64,000 bases of DNA from positions 9,585,099 through 9,649,098 of the forward strand of contig SSBO01000012.1 in the NCBI GenBank assembly GCA_005281725.1, in the 5' to 3' direction. The notes beneath the pieces are model-generated. The model saw nothing but the letters and a program-made list of their open reading frames with translations. It was not told the origin of the DNA and ran no database searches. This document shows positions 12,101-24,700 of the stretch, one piece after another. Numbering within the stretch: position 1 is the stretch's first letter; every line of letters starts with the position of its first letter. This DNA comes from Wuchereria bancrofti (lineage: Eukaryota > Nematoda > Chromadorea > Rhabditida > Onchocercidae). Made by a program: the position numbers and the translations under genes.

Positions 12101-15100
12101 CACATGTACCTGAAAAAATAAAATAAATACAATTAATTTAAAATACAACATTTAAATCAGTTAAATATTAAAAAAAAGTCATCCATTTAGATTAAATTGC
12201 AAAAGTATGATAAGAAATGAGATAATTTGATAATTTTATATTAATTAATAATTTCTTACTTTGACAAGTTTTACCATCTGAACGTAATGAATAACCAATA
12301 TTACATTTACATTCATAACCACCAATTTTATTCACACAACGATGCTCACAACCATGACTATCTGATTTGCATTCGTTTATTTCTAAAATTTTAAGCAAAT
12401 TTTATCGATATACATTTATTTAATTAATTAACTTATTTATTATTTCACAATAATTATGTTCATATTTACTTTTTGAGGATGTAGAAAATAACATATTAAA
12501 AGATCGATTATCTAAAAATAACCTTTAAGAAAATTAATATGAAAACCTTCTTTTTGCACCGAACTATCCGAAATAAACAATAATAAAGCGGTATTGAAAT
12601 GTGATATAAGTGTTTTGGTTACAATCTGTATCAATTTATTAAATAAGGTATGAATGAATTTTTAAAATTTCATTTTGAAATCAAAATTTTTGAAGACTGT
12701 TATAAGTTTCAGTGAAAAATCAATTAAAAAATATTAACTATTGTGTTGGCTAATTGACTTAAACCCAATGACTCAAATTATTGAGGGTTTTAATTAATTT
12801 TAATCAAAGCAAAAGCGATTTCAGTAATTTGAATCTGATATGTATTGTTAAGTTTATTAATTTATCATCAAATAAAATGTACCTAAATACATTGAATTTT
12901 TTTATCGATTGAGTTTAATGATCTAATTTATAAAGAAGACAATAATTTAAATATACATATATTATTTAATAAGTAAATAAATTTTACTTGACCGCATAAT
13001 TTAGAAAGTAATGCAGTTGATTCCACCACTGTACCATCGTATATTTCCAATCGATCATATATACAATCCTTATGTGTTTCAAGCTAAATTAAAATTTGTA
13101 ACATTTTTATTTTTAAAAGAAATTTTAAATTATTTATATGAGTAAAAAGAGAAAAATTTCTTCCATTCTCTAAATTGATGACTAAATTCTCAAATAAAAA
13201 TTATAAATTTTAAACTATAAATTATTGATATAATGTAGGAGAAAAAAGAAACTGATAATAATTCAGATAGAATTGTAATTGACAAATTTCAAAATCTTTC
13301 AATTCTTTCTTTGTTATAAAAATACAATTTTAGTACGGTAAATTGTAAATCAAAATTTTTGTACTACATTATATAAACACTGATAAATAAATAAATCTTA
13401 AATTCTAACATTGATAATTTTCAATAATCTTATCTCTTTTCCTTTTTTGCTAACTATCAATAGCTAATTTAAAAAGAAAATTTACATTAAAAAATTGAAA
13501 TGTTAAAGCAATTTGATAGCCTTCTTGAACTGTAATAAGCCATTTGCATTCTTCATCAGGCATATAATTTTCTGGATATCGCGGACTTTGTATGGTACCA
13601 ATATCACCAATAATATGTCCACCACATACAGCTAAACATTTAATTATAAATTATTAATAGAAGAAAATTTTTTCGTTTTTTAAAACAAGAAAGAAAAAAA
13701 CAAATAACAAGACCAATATAATGAGCAAAAATGGAAAATAATGGATATGAAGTTTGTGTTTGAATGAGAAGTCGATTGCTAGTTGAAACGATTGTTCGTG
13801 ATATTACACCACCACATAGTTTATCTAAAAAGAAAAAATAAATAAATAATTGAAATATACTGAAATGATAATTATGAAAATTAATTTTTTTTTAAAAAAA
13901 AAAGAAAAGGAAGTAATATGATATTTATATATGAATTAAATGAGCCAAAAAAAAGACTGTCAAATTTATAACATAAAGGAACCTAGAATTGGTGAACCAA
14001 TATAATGACCATCTCTAATAATTAAATAATTATCACGTTCCGAAGCGCAATCACGTTTTGGTGATGGCAAATCAAGTGTGGAAACGTTAAGAACTATAAA
14101 TTCACCAAAAGCAGCAATGATACGCCATCGACATACGATATTACTACCATCCAAACGTAACTCACCAAATTCTTTCACCAATGTTTCGTCACAAACTGAC
14201 AAATAGTAAGTAATACTTACTAAGCAGTAATAGTAGTTAGTATAATTTTATAATTGAGATTGTCCAAATTAAAAATATCACTGAACGCTGGCCATAACTT
14301 ACATATAACCTCATTTAAAGAGCCCAGAAATATAAAGTATAAAGAGAATAAAAGAGATTAATAGCAATGTGTTTTCTTAATAGTAATAATATTATTTAAC
14401 TTCGCAGGATATTTTAATATGACAATTATTAATAAAATAATAATCTTAATCTTAAAAAAAACACGCAAATATTAAAAATTAAATATTTAAACTGCAAAAA
14501 AAGAAGGATTTGTATGAGAAAAAGTAAAAACCTGTGCACTTATAAAGTTTTTTTGTTTGTGAAATATCGCCTGGTGATAATTGCATACGTTGGCCAATTT
14601 CTGGCCGTTGACCAAATTTTACTTTTGGTAAAATTGTATCTAAATACATTCCTCGAGAAAATGTATTACGAGCATAGTGCATAATTGATGCATAATCGTA
14701 TGGTTCTCCAAGTGAATCAATCTCATCGGGTTTCAATTTTTCGAAATTATAATCTTGTGCTAAAACTAAATTTTATAAAAATCTAATTCACTTCAAAGCA
14801 TCATTTATAGTTACGAAGAAAAGAGAAAAAAATGCAGTTATTTATTTTTCCGATACATAACAATATAAACAAATGCATAGGAGAGATAAACGATGTGATA
14901 ATTGTTGTAATAAAAATTATCACCATATCAATCAATTCGTATCTGATTTTTTTTCACTTTATATACATATACTAAAATTTAAAAATAATTTAAAATCTTA
15001 ATGCTATCAAACCTTTTTGAATGCTTTTATAAAATATATCAACATATTGATCACGATCAAGACGTGTATGCTCATGCCAAAAACCAATCACATGACCCAA

Positions 15101-16195
15101 TTCATGTACAACAATGCCAAATTTATCACAATTCTTTCCAATGCTTATCGCTTGTGGTCCATTAATTTTCCTCCCAACATATGAGCAACAGCTACAAATA
15201 TTACAATAAATAATAAATATAATTTATAAATAATATTTATTGTTTCGAAGTAGTAAAATTGTTAAATGATTTGTAAAAATTGACAAATTTACCACTAAAA
15301 TATTTAGTTGTTAAGCATTAAAAAAAATTAAACACCTGACATTAATAATAATAGCTATTGCAATTAGATTATTAATTAAAGAATCATTTAAAATGAAAAA
15401 CCTAAACTAAAACAAAAAAAGCGAAAAAAATTATCACATTTATAACTTAATTAGATAAATGTTAATCAGGTAATCAATGATATTTAATTAATGGATAAAA
15501 TTATTGATAAATGTTAGAGAAAAGTGTTTTTTATGAACTAAATTAAACAAATTTTAACTATTGTTTATTTGTTTGTTCATATATAAGAAATAAATTTACC
15601 CGCATTTATCAATGGTAAAAACGATATAATTAAGATGTTCCGGTTGTCGCGGTATAAATGTAATGCATGTGTTATTTTCCCAATGACGCATTGCCCTCTG
15701 AAATAAACGCTTATGTTCACCTGCGGAATGGAACAACTGTTCCGTGATGTTGAGTTACCTGTAAAATTATCTGATATATCATATGGGATTACACCATTTG
15801 GCCATAATCGTTCTTTACGGGCTGTTGCTGCTCTAATTTGTCTCCTAAAATATATCATATGAATGATAGTAAATTTTTAATATATTTTGTAGATTCTTAA
15901 TTTGAAAAAAAAAAAGTTCATTTAAAAGTACAAACCTGAATTGTGATCTATTTTGACTTATCATATTTTTGTTAATTTCAGGAAATTCCATAAATGTTAC
16001 TGCTGCTGCTGATAATGATAATGATGATGATGATGCTAACATTGGTGGTGATGTTAATGATAATGATTGGAAATAATAATTCCGATATTGATATCGTTGA
16101 TAATATTGCCATGATAATTCTGATCCAATAATATAACGTTGTAATGTTAATGGTGTAAATAGGAAAAGAAATAAAAGAACTGGAAATGATAGCAT
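9166..16195 (-). CDS. nas-39: Tolloid/BMP1-type secreted astacin metalloprotease (NAS-39 type)
   Basis: Secreted zinc endopeptidase; relatives process procollagens and BMP antagonists. Exons: 15936-16195, 15759-15844, 15600-15720, 15013-15191, 14532-14759, 13983-14195, 13714-13824, 13486-13631, 12988-13083, 12523-12625, 12260-12382, 11814-12109, 11441-11537, 10978-11171, 10493-10706, 10073-10163, 9642-9804 and 9166-9351. The total is 2907 nt, or 968 aa, close to human BMP1 (986). In order: signal peptide ([13 protein letters not shown]...), short propeptide ending at a basic site before [13 protein letters not shown], astacin catalytic domain with [13 protein letters not shown] zinc motif and SIMHY Met-turn, CUB1, CUB2, EGF1 ([14 protein letters not shown]), CUB3, EGF2 ([14 protein letters not shown]), CUB4, CUB5, and a Thr/Pro tail ending in six Asn. 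All phases close. The acceptor of the last exon (TTTAAAG) is weak but gives the conserved [10 protein letters not shown]...KGF CUB ending. The propeptide is short, so an upstream exon remains possible. Confidence 0.92.
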
Positions 16196-18779
16196 AATAA
16201 AATATAGACCTAAAAGGAAATTACACCTAATATTATCTCTAATTTATAAAAATAATTTCTTTTTAATAATAATACAATTTTTAAAAACTAACCATTAATA
16301 ATGATTATTAATTTAATTAAAATTAATACATTAAATTAAAATAATATTAATATGAATATGTAATGCAAACAGTAGCATCGCTAAATTTTAAATAATATCC
16401 AAGAGAAAATAAAAGTGATTGAAGGAAATGAATTTGATTGAAATATAACAATGAAGATGATAACAATGAATTCTAACTACTGGAAGCATCAATATCGCAA
16501 GAAATCTCACCAATGAACAGAACACTTCGCTCCTCCTTTGAAGCAGCAGAAGATTTACGATGACGATCGAATAATGATAAGATCGGACAAATGGACCAAT
16601 GAAGTAGAAAGAAGCTTAAGGGAGCAGCAATTCATTCCATTTTGCTTCTCCCACTTCCACACACTAATTATTTCTATCTCTTCTTATATTTATTCCTTTC
16701 ATTTAATTGAAAAATTTTCTATCATTGTAGTATTAATTAATTAATAATTGATATGTGTGTTTATTCTGTTTATTTATCCAAAATAATAGAAGTCCTTTTA
16801 TGCAAAATTATGATGTATATTTTTTGTTTATTTATTTATTTAAAAATAGAAATTCTTCCATAAAACTTGCAAAATTAATATTACTTAATTCGATTTATGA
16901 AGTTAATATTGTCTTTTGTTTTCTTCTGTTAAAAATTAATATTTTTAATATTACTTATAAATGGTGAAAATTATTTTTATCAAATTTATGATCTTGATAT
17001 GAAATTCCTTCTTTTTCTAATGAAATGAAATGGTTACATGTAATTTTGAATTTTTAATATTTTTATTCTATTCAAAATCAATTTAAACACAATACTAAGA
17101 TTACAGCTTGAAATAAAACTTGCACGATTTACAAAATCAATATTTCTTTATTACTAAAAGTGTTAAACAGAAATAAACATCACTTCAAGATTTCTTATTT
17201 ATTTCTTCAATTTTCCTTTAAATTAATTACAGTATTCTTTGATGAAGTTTGGGATATCTTTTTTTCTTTTTTGAATTTGAAAGTTTTTCTAGTTCTTTCT
17301 TTCTTTATTGAATTTTACATGCAGTTTGCGTTGCATTTAATAGAATTTACTTATCAAATGTTCTCAATGATAAGAGATAAATCCTTGCAGGATAACTTAG
17401 GAATATCATTTTATTCTTTTAACTTGCAAATTATTACACACTCGGTTTTCAGCCGTCATTATAATCTCGGAATTCTTTCATCTTTTCTTTCCACATTTTT
17501 TCTTTAAAAAAAAATTTTTTTCTTTTTTGCAGCATTATTTAATTAATTATTGTTAGAATTAACGCCAAGAAATTATCATTTTCAGATATTTTTGGGATGA
17601 ATGATAAGATTTAAAATGTATTAAAATGCCATTTTATTTCTTTATTTAAAAATACGTTATAAAAAAGACGGGTAACAAATGAAAAAAAAGGATTGAACAG
17701 GTGACTGATAATTGATAAAGATTTGCATGAATAATAAATCAATTATAATTATGGAAGCAGAAGAAGCTATGTACCAAATCCAAAAATAAGAGTATTACTT
17801 TTCATGAAAGAGAATGAAAATTGAGTAACATTATATGAATGATATATTGAGTTGGAGTTGATTATATTTGAAATATAATATGTAATAAAATTGAGAAAAT
17901 AAATATAATGGAATAAAAATTTATGAATGATATTTTTTCTCCCCTTTTTTGCAAGATATATTATCATTTTCTTCTTTTCTCTTTACTTTGCAAGTTTTAC
18001 TTTTTTTCTTTATTTTATTTTGTTTTGCTTTTTTTCATACAAAAAAAAAAAAAGAAATGAAAGAAAAATGAATCATTTATTCGAATTCTACTTCAATATT
18101 TGGTCTCATTTATATCATTTAATAGTGTAATTTAAAAAAAAAAGGAGGTTAAAGATCGTTGGATGAGGAGAGATCAATCCTAATGTGATTGCTATTTAGT
18201 GAGATTAAAAATTCTCTATGGGATCAAAATGTACATTTAAATATTATATACTTCAACAAAAAAAGAGCAAAACAAAAAAAAGAAAAAGAAAGAAAAAATA
18301 TGTTTATACATATATAATAAAAATTGTACTGTAGGACTATGCTAACCATAAATTATTTCAAATTTTTTTCTAATTTTATTTCACATTTATGTTTCAAAAT
18401 TTATTTTAATTTTATTTCAGATTTATGACGATTGTTACGAAATGAAATTTCCTCAACTAAAGATGTATGACAATGAAGTAATACAATTATGTATTGAAAA
18501 AAAGTAAAAACAATGATGAGTGATAAACGGTAAATTTTTAAAAATTTTTTCATAAATAAAAAGAAAAAAATGTGTTTATATATTATACATATATAATAAT
18601 TTATCACACAATGAAAAATAAATATTTATACATATTGGAAAAGGAATTTCTTCACTTTTTTTTGTTAAAAAAAAAAAAACAAGAAATTACTGAAATTTTG
18701 GTAAAAAAAGAAGAGAAAAAATGGAAATGAAAATGGAGCAAATAAGATTATCATACAAAGTATAAAACATTTATTAATC
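16196..18779. other. Intergenic region between nas-39 5' end and K-Cl cotransporter 3' end
   Basis: About 2.6 kb of A/T-rich DNA with many poly-T and poly-A runs. It should include the nas-39 promoter (its right end is the 5' side of that gene) and the cotransporter 3' UTR. Open frames here are Phe/Ile/Asn-rich and look like composition effects. No RNA gene or exon is supported. Confidence 0.5.
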
Positions 18780-21700
18780 TTATGAATATATGGTGACAAC
18801 TTCGGTACCGGTACCTCTTACCAATAAAATCCTCTGTAAACCTTCCGTTAATGCTTCAATAAATTCCATATCTGCAAAATGACATACATCTGTTTTTCAT
18901 CAGTTCATCATTAAAAATATCTACCATTTAATTGTCATTTTAATATTACCAAAAAAATAAAATAAGAAAAAAAGAACAAAAATTTATTTTCGATTGTTAA
19001 TTGAAACAAAAATCATTTCAATCTATTCATACTGATTTATTGCTACATTTAGACTAGCTAATTTATATTTTTAAAACTTAATTTAAATTTTCAAAAAAAA
19101 ATTTTTTTTAAATCTATTCACTTACTTATCACGATAAGATTAGGAATAGGAATATATATGTTAATATATATATTAGAAAATATATGTTAATATATGAAAA
19201 AAATATATATATGTTAATTAACTTTTATGAAAAAAAATACTAAATAAATGTTTCATCAATTTAAAATCAAAATTATAAAAGAAAACAACTACCATACAAC
19301 TTAAAAGATAGAATTATCTTTATCTGTTATGAAAGAATGATTGTAGTTAAATTAACATTTAGCTTTGTTAATGATACATATCAAATACAATCGATCATCA
19401 AAATAATTAACGTTTTAATTCTAAACATATTGCAATTAATCTATTGATGATCTATTAACTAAATTAATCTATTGATCTACTAGCTCAATCATCATTTCAA
19501 AAAATATGCTAATTTTTCAGAATATTTCAGGAAAAAAATTTTTTTTTCTATTTTGAAAAAATAAATAAATAATAAATAAACTAACAATACTGTCCACTTC
19601 CAAGCTCTGGTGGTCCAGGTAAATTAACAATGACAAGTTGAGCATCTGGACTTTTCTCTCGCATTAATTCATTGAGTTTTACAGCGGTATGCATTTTTCT
19701 TACATTAAAATTTTTTCGCATCACACCAAAGCATTCATTTCTGATAATAATATTGCTTGTTTTATTATCAGGAATTAGTATAATTGGTGATGATAAATCA
19801 TTATCATACGTTTCCGTATTTTCTGGTAAATCTTTTGTATCATTTTCATTTAGTGTCTGAAAAACAATAAATAAATAAATAACTTATGATTTGATTAATA
19901 TAATTGATAGAAAAATTATTATAGTATTAAAATCAAGACAAGAGATATGATATTTAGAGAAAAAAAATCATTTCATATATTTTGTTATAAATAATTTTAA
20001 TTAAAAAAAAAACAATTATAACAGATGTGAAATGTGAAATTGTGAAAATAGAATAGATAAAAATTATATTTAATGTGATAATGTTTACTAATTATTAATT
20101 AATGTTTATAATTAATGTCGTTGATAATGTTTATTAATTACTAATTAATTCGTTAATTAAATAAAGTAGTACAATATCATCTTCACTAAAATGAACTCGA
20201 GATTGTTCGCTTCTATCAAGCATTGTAACATCTGTTAATTCACCTTCTTCCATTATTATTTCCACTGGATCAGTTGTTTTTTCAGCCTATAACATTTAAA
20301 CAATAATTATTTATTTCAAATATAATTTATAAATCAAAATATATTCAATCATTTAAAAATAAAAAATAATTGAAATTTAATTATTTTTATTGTCCGAATA
20401 AAAATTTTAACTTTTCATTTGAAAAAAAACAACAACAAAGTGGAATAAATTTTCATTTTTACAAAATTGTATTTATATATTATATGAAAATACATATAAA
20501 TTCATTCCTCAATAATATTTATCATTTTATTTTCTTTTTTTTCTTCACCTTCATTTTTCGACAAGAAACAAAATGGATTTTTTCTTGCAAACCTTAACAT
20601 ATAGCAATTGATCCTCTTCACTGATACGTGATAATTTCCTTTCACGAGCTGCTTCAACAACAGCTGACTGAACATCTAATTTTCGTTCACCAACTTGCAT
20701 ATCTTTTAACAATCGTACCCTTTCCTCCATTTTCATCGTTCGTTCATATGTATATTCTGAGATATCTGAATCTGGCTGAAAAAAAGAAAAAAAAACTCTA
20801 TTTTTTAATAAAATTTAATTTAGTAATTAATAAATACTATGAAAATTATTAAAAAATAATTAATTGAATAAGGAAAAAAATTCATATATGTCGTAATAGA
20901 AAGTAAAATGAATGAATTTAAATGAAATGAAATTGTTCATTAAAAAATGATAGGAAAAAATGAACTATACTTTTTCTGTTATTTTAATATGTTACATATC
21001 TAATATTTAAATNAATAATTAATTGAATAAGGAAAAAAATTCATATATGTCGTAATAGAAAGTAAAATGAATGAATTTAAATGAAATGAAATTGTTCATT
21101 AAAAAATGATAGGAAAAAATGAACTATACTTTTTCTGTTATTTTAATATGTTACATATCTAATATTTAAATATCAATAATTGAATATTGTTCTGATGTTT
21201 ATTTTAAATCATAAACTATTCCAACTAGTTATGATATCAGTTATGATGTTTTAAATTATATTTAAATTACAATTTATTCCTAGCATATTGATCATATTGA
21301 TTTATTTAAAAAAAGAAAAAATAAATTAAATAAAGAAAGTTTCAAATATGAACCAATTCGATGACAAAAACTTGAGCTTCAATACGTAAATGATATAAGA
21401 ATGTTTCCAAATCTTTTTTCATATTAAACGTATTATCATCCATTTGAGCAATTGTAAATAATCTTAAACGTGTATTACGCCACGTTTTACTTTGCTTTAG
21501 AAGAAATGGTAAAAGCATTAATAAACCACCGTCATGTACAATCCACCAAACATCTAAATAGCCATGTAGCTGAAAAATAATAATAAGAGGCAAACGATTC
21601 TTTTTTATAGATAATAAAAATTAAAATAGAAAAAAAAACTTTTTTCAAAATTAACTAATTATTTCAAATTCAAAATTTAATTTGAAATATAGTATTTACA

Positions 21701-24700
21701 AGCAATATTTTTTTGCAATTATTTCATCAATAATATCATTCATTTATTTCGTGATGATATATGAAATAATTTAAACAAAAAACAAAAACAAAAAAATGAT
21801 TAAAAAATTCTATACAATGAAAAATAGAATACGGAAAAGTTTAAAAATATTTAATATATAAATGAATTAATTAAATATATAAGCAAGTAAGTAATAAATA
21901 AAATAAAATAAAATAAATATACGTATAAATAAATCGATTAATCAATTAAGTAAATAAATAATTAATTAATAAAATACAAATAACCTTAATTTGTGATGAT
22001 GGAAATATTTTGACATTTTTTGGAACTAATATTGCACAATCTGCAGCATCTGCAGCACGTAACGTACTAACAAATCGTTGACAAACACTAATTTCATGTG
22101 ATGTAGCCCATTCATCAGGCCATGCAACAACAACTGTATTATGACGTAAACCACCCAAACCAGATGTCTATAAAAGATAATATTCCTTTTAGAAATTATG
22201 AACAAAAAAAAAGAACAAATAAAAAAAAGGAAAAGAAATTTCACCAATTTATTATATTTAAAAGAAAAAATTCATTCAAAGATTATAAACAAAAAAAAAA
22301 AAAAAATAAGAAAAAGAAATTTCAATTATAAAAGAAAAAAAATTCAAACCTGAACAAGACAGTATATTCCTTCAATAAAATTGTTTACCATTAATATATC
22401 ATAAAATCCATGTATTTTATGTAATTTAATTTGTTGATCCATTTCCTAGAAAGAAAAAAGTGATTTATTCATATATATTTTTTTTCATTATAATTCATTT
22501 AGAATTAATTCATATATTATTTGATTAATTTATAAAAATTTTAAATCATTCAGTTAAAAAATCAATTAAAAAATTTCAGTGAAATTTTCGATTAATTTTA
22601 AAAACAAAGTCTTTTTTCTTTCTCTAATTATTAATAATTATTTTATATACTTAAAAGAAAGAGAATTGGAATTTATTGCTTTAATCTTTTTGATTTTTTT
22701 TCGTCATTTTTCTAATTTCATTAAATTATAAACTCACATTTCGGGCAATTTCAACAGCATCAGCATGTTTAATGAAATTACCCTCAATACATTTTGCAAT
22801 TAAGGTAAGACCTTTGCCAGCTTTTAGCTGTGACACAAATGCAAATAATCCATTTTCGCTTTCTTTTGAATCGGGTGCAATAACAAGTAATTGAGGACGC
22901 CAATTCTAAAATATTTCACTTTTTTTTAAAAGATTTCTGAATGAGAAGAAAAAGAGAAATTGAGAAAGAGAGAGAGAGAAGAGTAATTGCTTTTACAAAT
23001 AAGACAAGAAAAGAATCCTTATTACTTATTATCGACTTGTACTTTTTTTTAAATATATCTTTAAAACTTTTTTCTCTTAAGATATCATCTTTTTTCCAAA
23101 AAAAAAGAAAAAAATGCTTTTCTGTGAAACGCAATAGAAATCGACATATTAAAATTTTTTATGAAAATAAAATTTTTTGATTTTTCTGCTTTTAAAGTTT
23201 TAACAAAGAAGGAAAAGAGAGAAAGAGACGAATAAGGAGAGGAAGAAAGAGAGAGGGAAAAAGAGGGAGGAGAAAAACAATATATTTCGATTAATTATGA
23301 AAGAAAATTTATTCGTGATAAAAAGTATTTAAAATTTGATAAATACAGTAAATAATACGTAACCATGTTTGACGTATACTTTTTTTTTGTTACCAAGAAT
23401 ATTTTTGAACAAGATGAATAGCGATGTATTCATAAGTATTAAAAAGTACAAACTAAATGAATATTAAGAAGTATTAAAATAAAAAAACAAAAAAAACTGA
23501 TATGATAAGAATATATACTTTTGTATGCTGTGGACGATTTTCGACATTAAGAAGTGCAAAACGTGCTGCGGAAAGTTTCAAACCACGTAATCCGTCACCC
23601 CATTCTTTTTCTGCACCAGCATATTCGATATACTGTAAAGAGAAATTATTAAAATCACTCCTGTTTTTTCTTTGCATAATTTAAATTCTAATACTGATTA
23701 AGTGTAAATTTTAATTAATTGCATAAAAAAAGGCATCCATGCGAGATAACTATAAATTAATACATAATCGTATTTGACGTACATTTTGTTTTTTCATTTT
23801 CTTACTAAGAAAAAAAGAAGTTTTTGAATAAAAAAAATGTAATTGCATCGAAATAAATGAAAAAATTTGAACATTTAATTGTATTAATGTATTAATTTAT
23901 CAATATAACTGAAACAAATTTTTTCTAACATTTTAATCATAAAATAAGAATAATGAAAGTTAATTACTTTATAAACAGCAGCACCAATGACAATTGCAAC
24001 TAAAGCATAATGCCACGCTGAAATAAACATTACAGCGACACATAAAATTGAGCCAAGTAATGACAATGACCAATGAAAGTAACGAAATAGTGGACGCCAG
24101 CCAGGAGCACGAAGAATACTTTGTAAGGCACATGCTGTATTAACGCCCAAATAACACATGAGAAAAAATCTGAAATTTATATGACAATATTAAATTTTTT
24201 ACTAAATGTAAAATTTCTGTACATTTATATTTTTTATTTATTTTATTGAAAATAATTTTCATTAATAATTATTGTTAAAAAAAATTTTTTTATCCAAGAA
24301 AAATNCAAATAACACATGAGAAAAAATCTGAAATTTATATGACAATATTAAATTTTTTACTAAATGTAAAATTTCTGTACATTTATATTTTTTATTTATT
24401 TTATTGAAAATAATTTTCATTAATAATTATTGTTAAAAAAAATTTTTTTATCCAAGAAAAATTTTCAGTGTTTTTCATGTTTTTGTTTTGACTAAAATTT
24501 AAAACTCTTTTTATTAATTCATTAATAAACAAAGATAAATTTATTAATTTTAATATTAATGATTAAGAAAGAGAGTAACTATATTAGATATGTATAATCG
24601 AGAATGTAAAAAAGTTTTAGGGTATCAAATAAATGAATAAAACTAATTAACAGTAGTAATAATGAATAATTAATAATAGTAATAATTATTTAATAATAGT

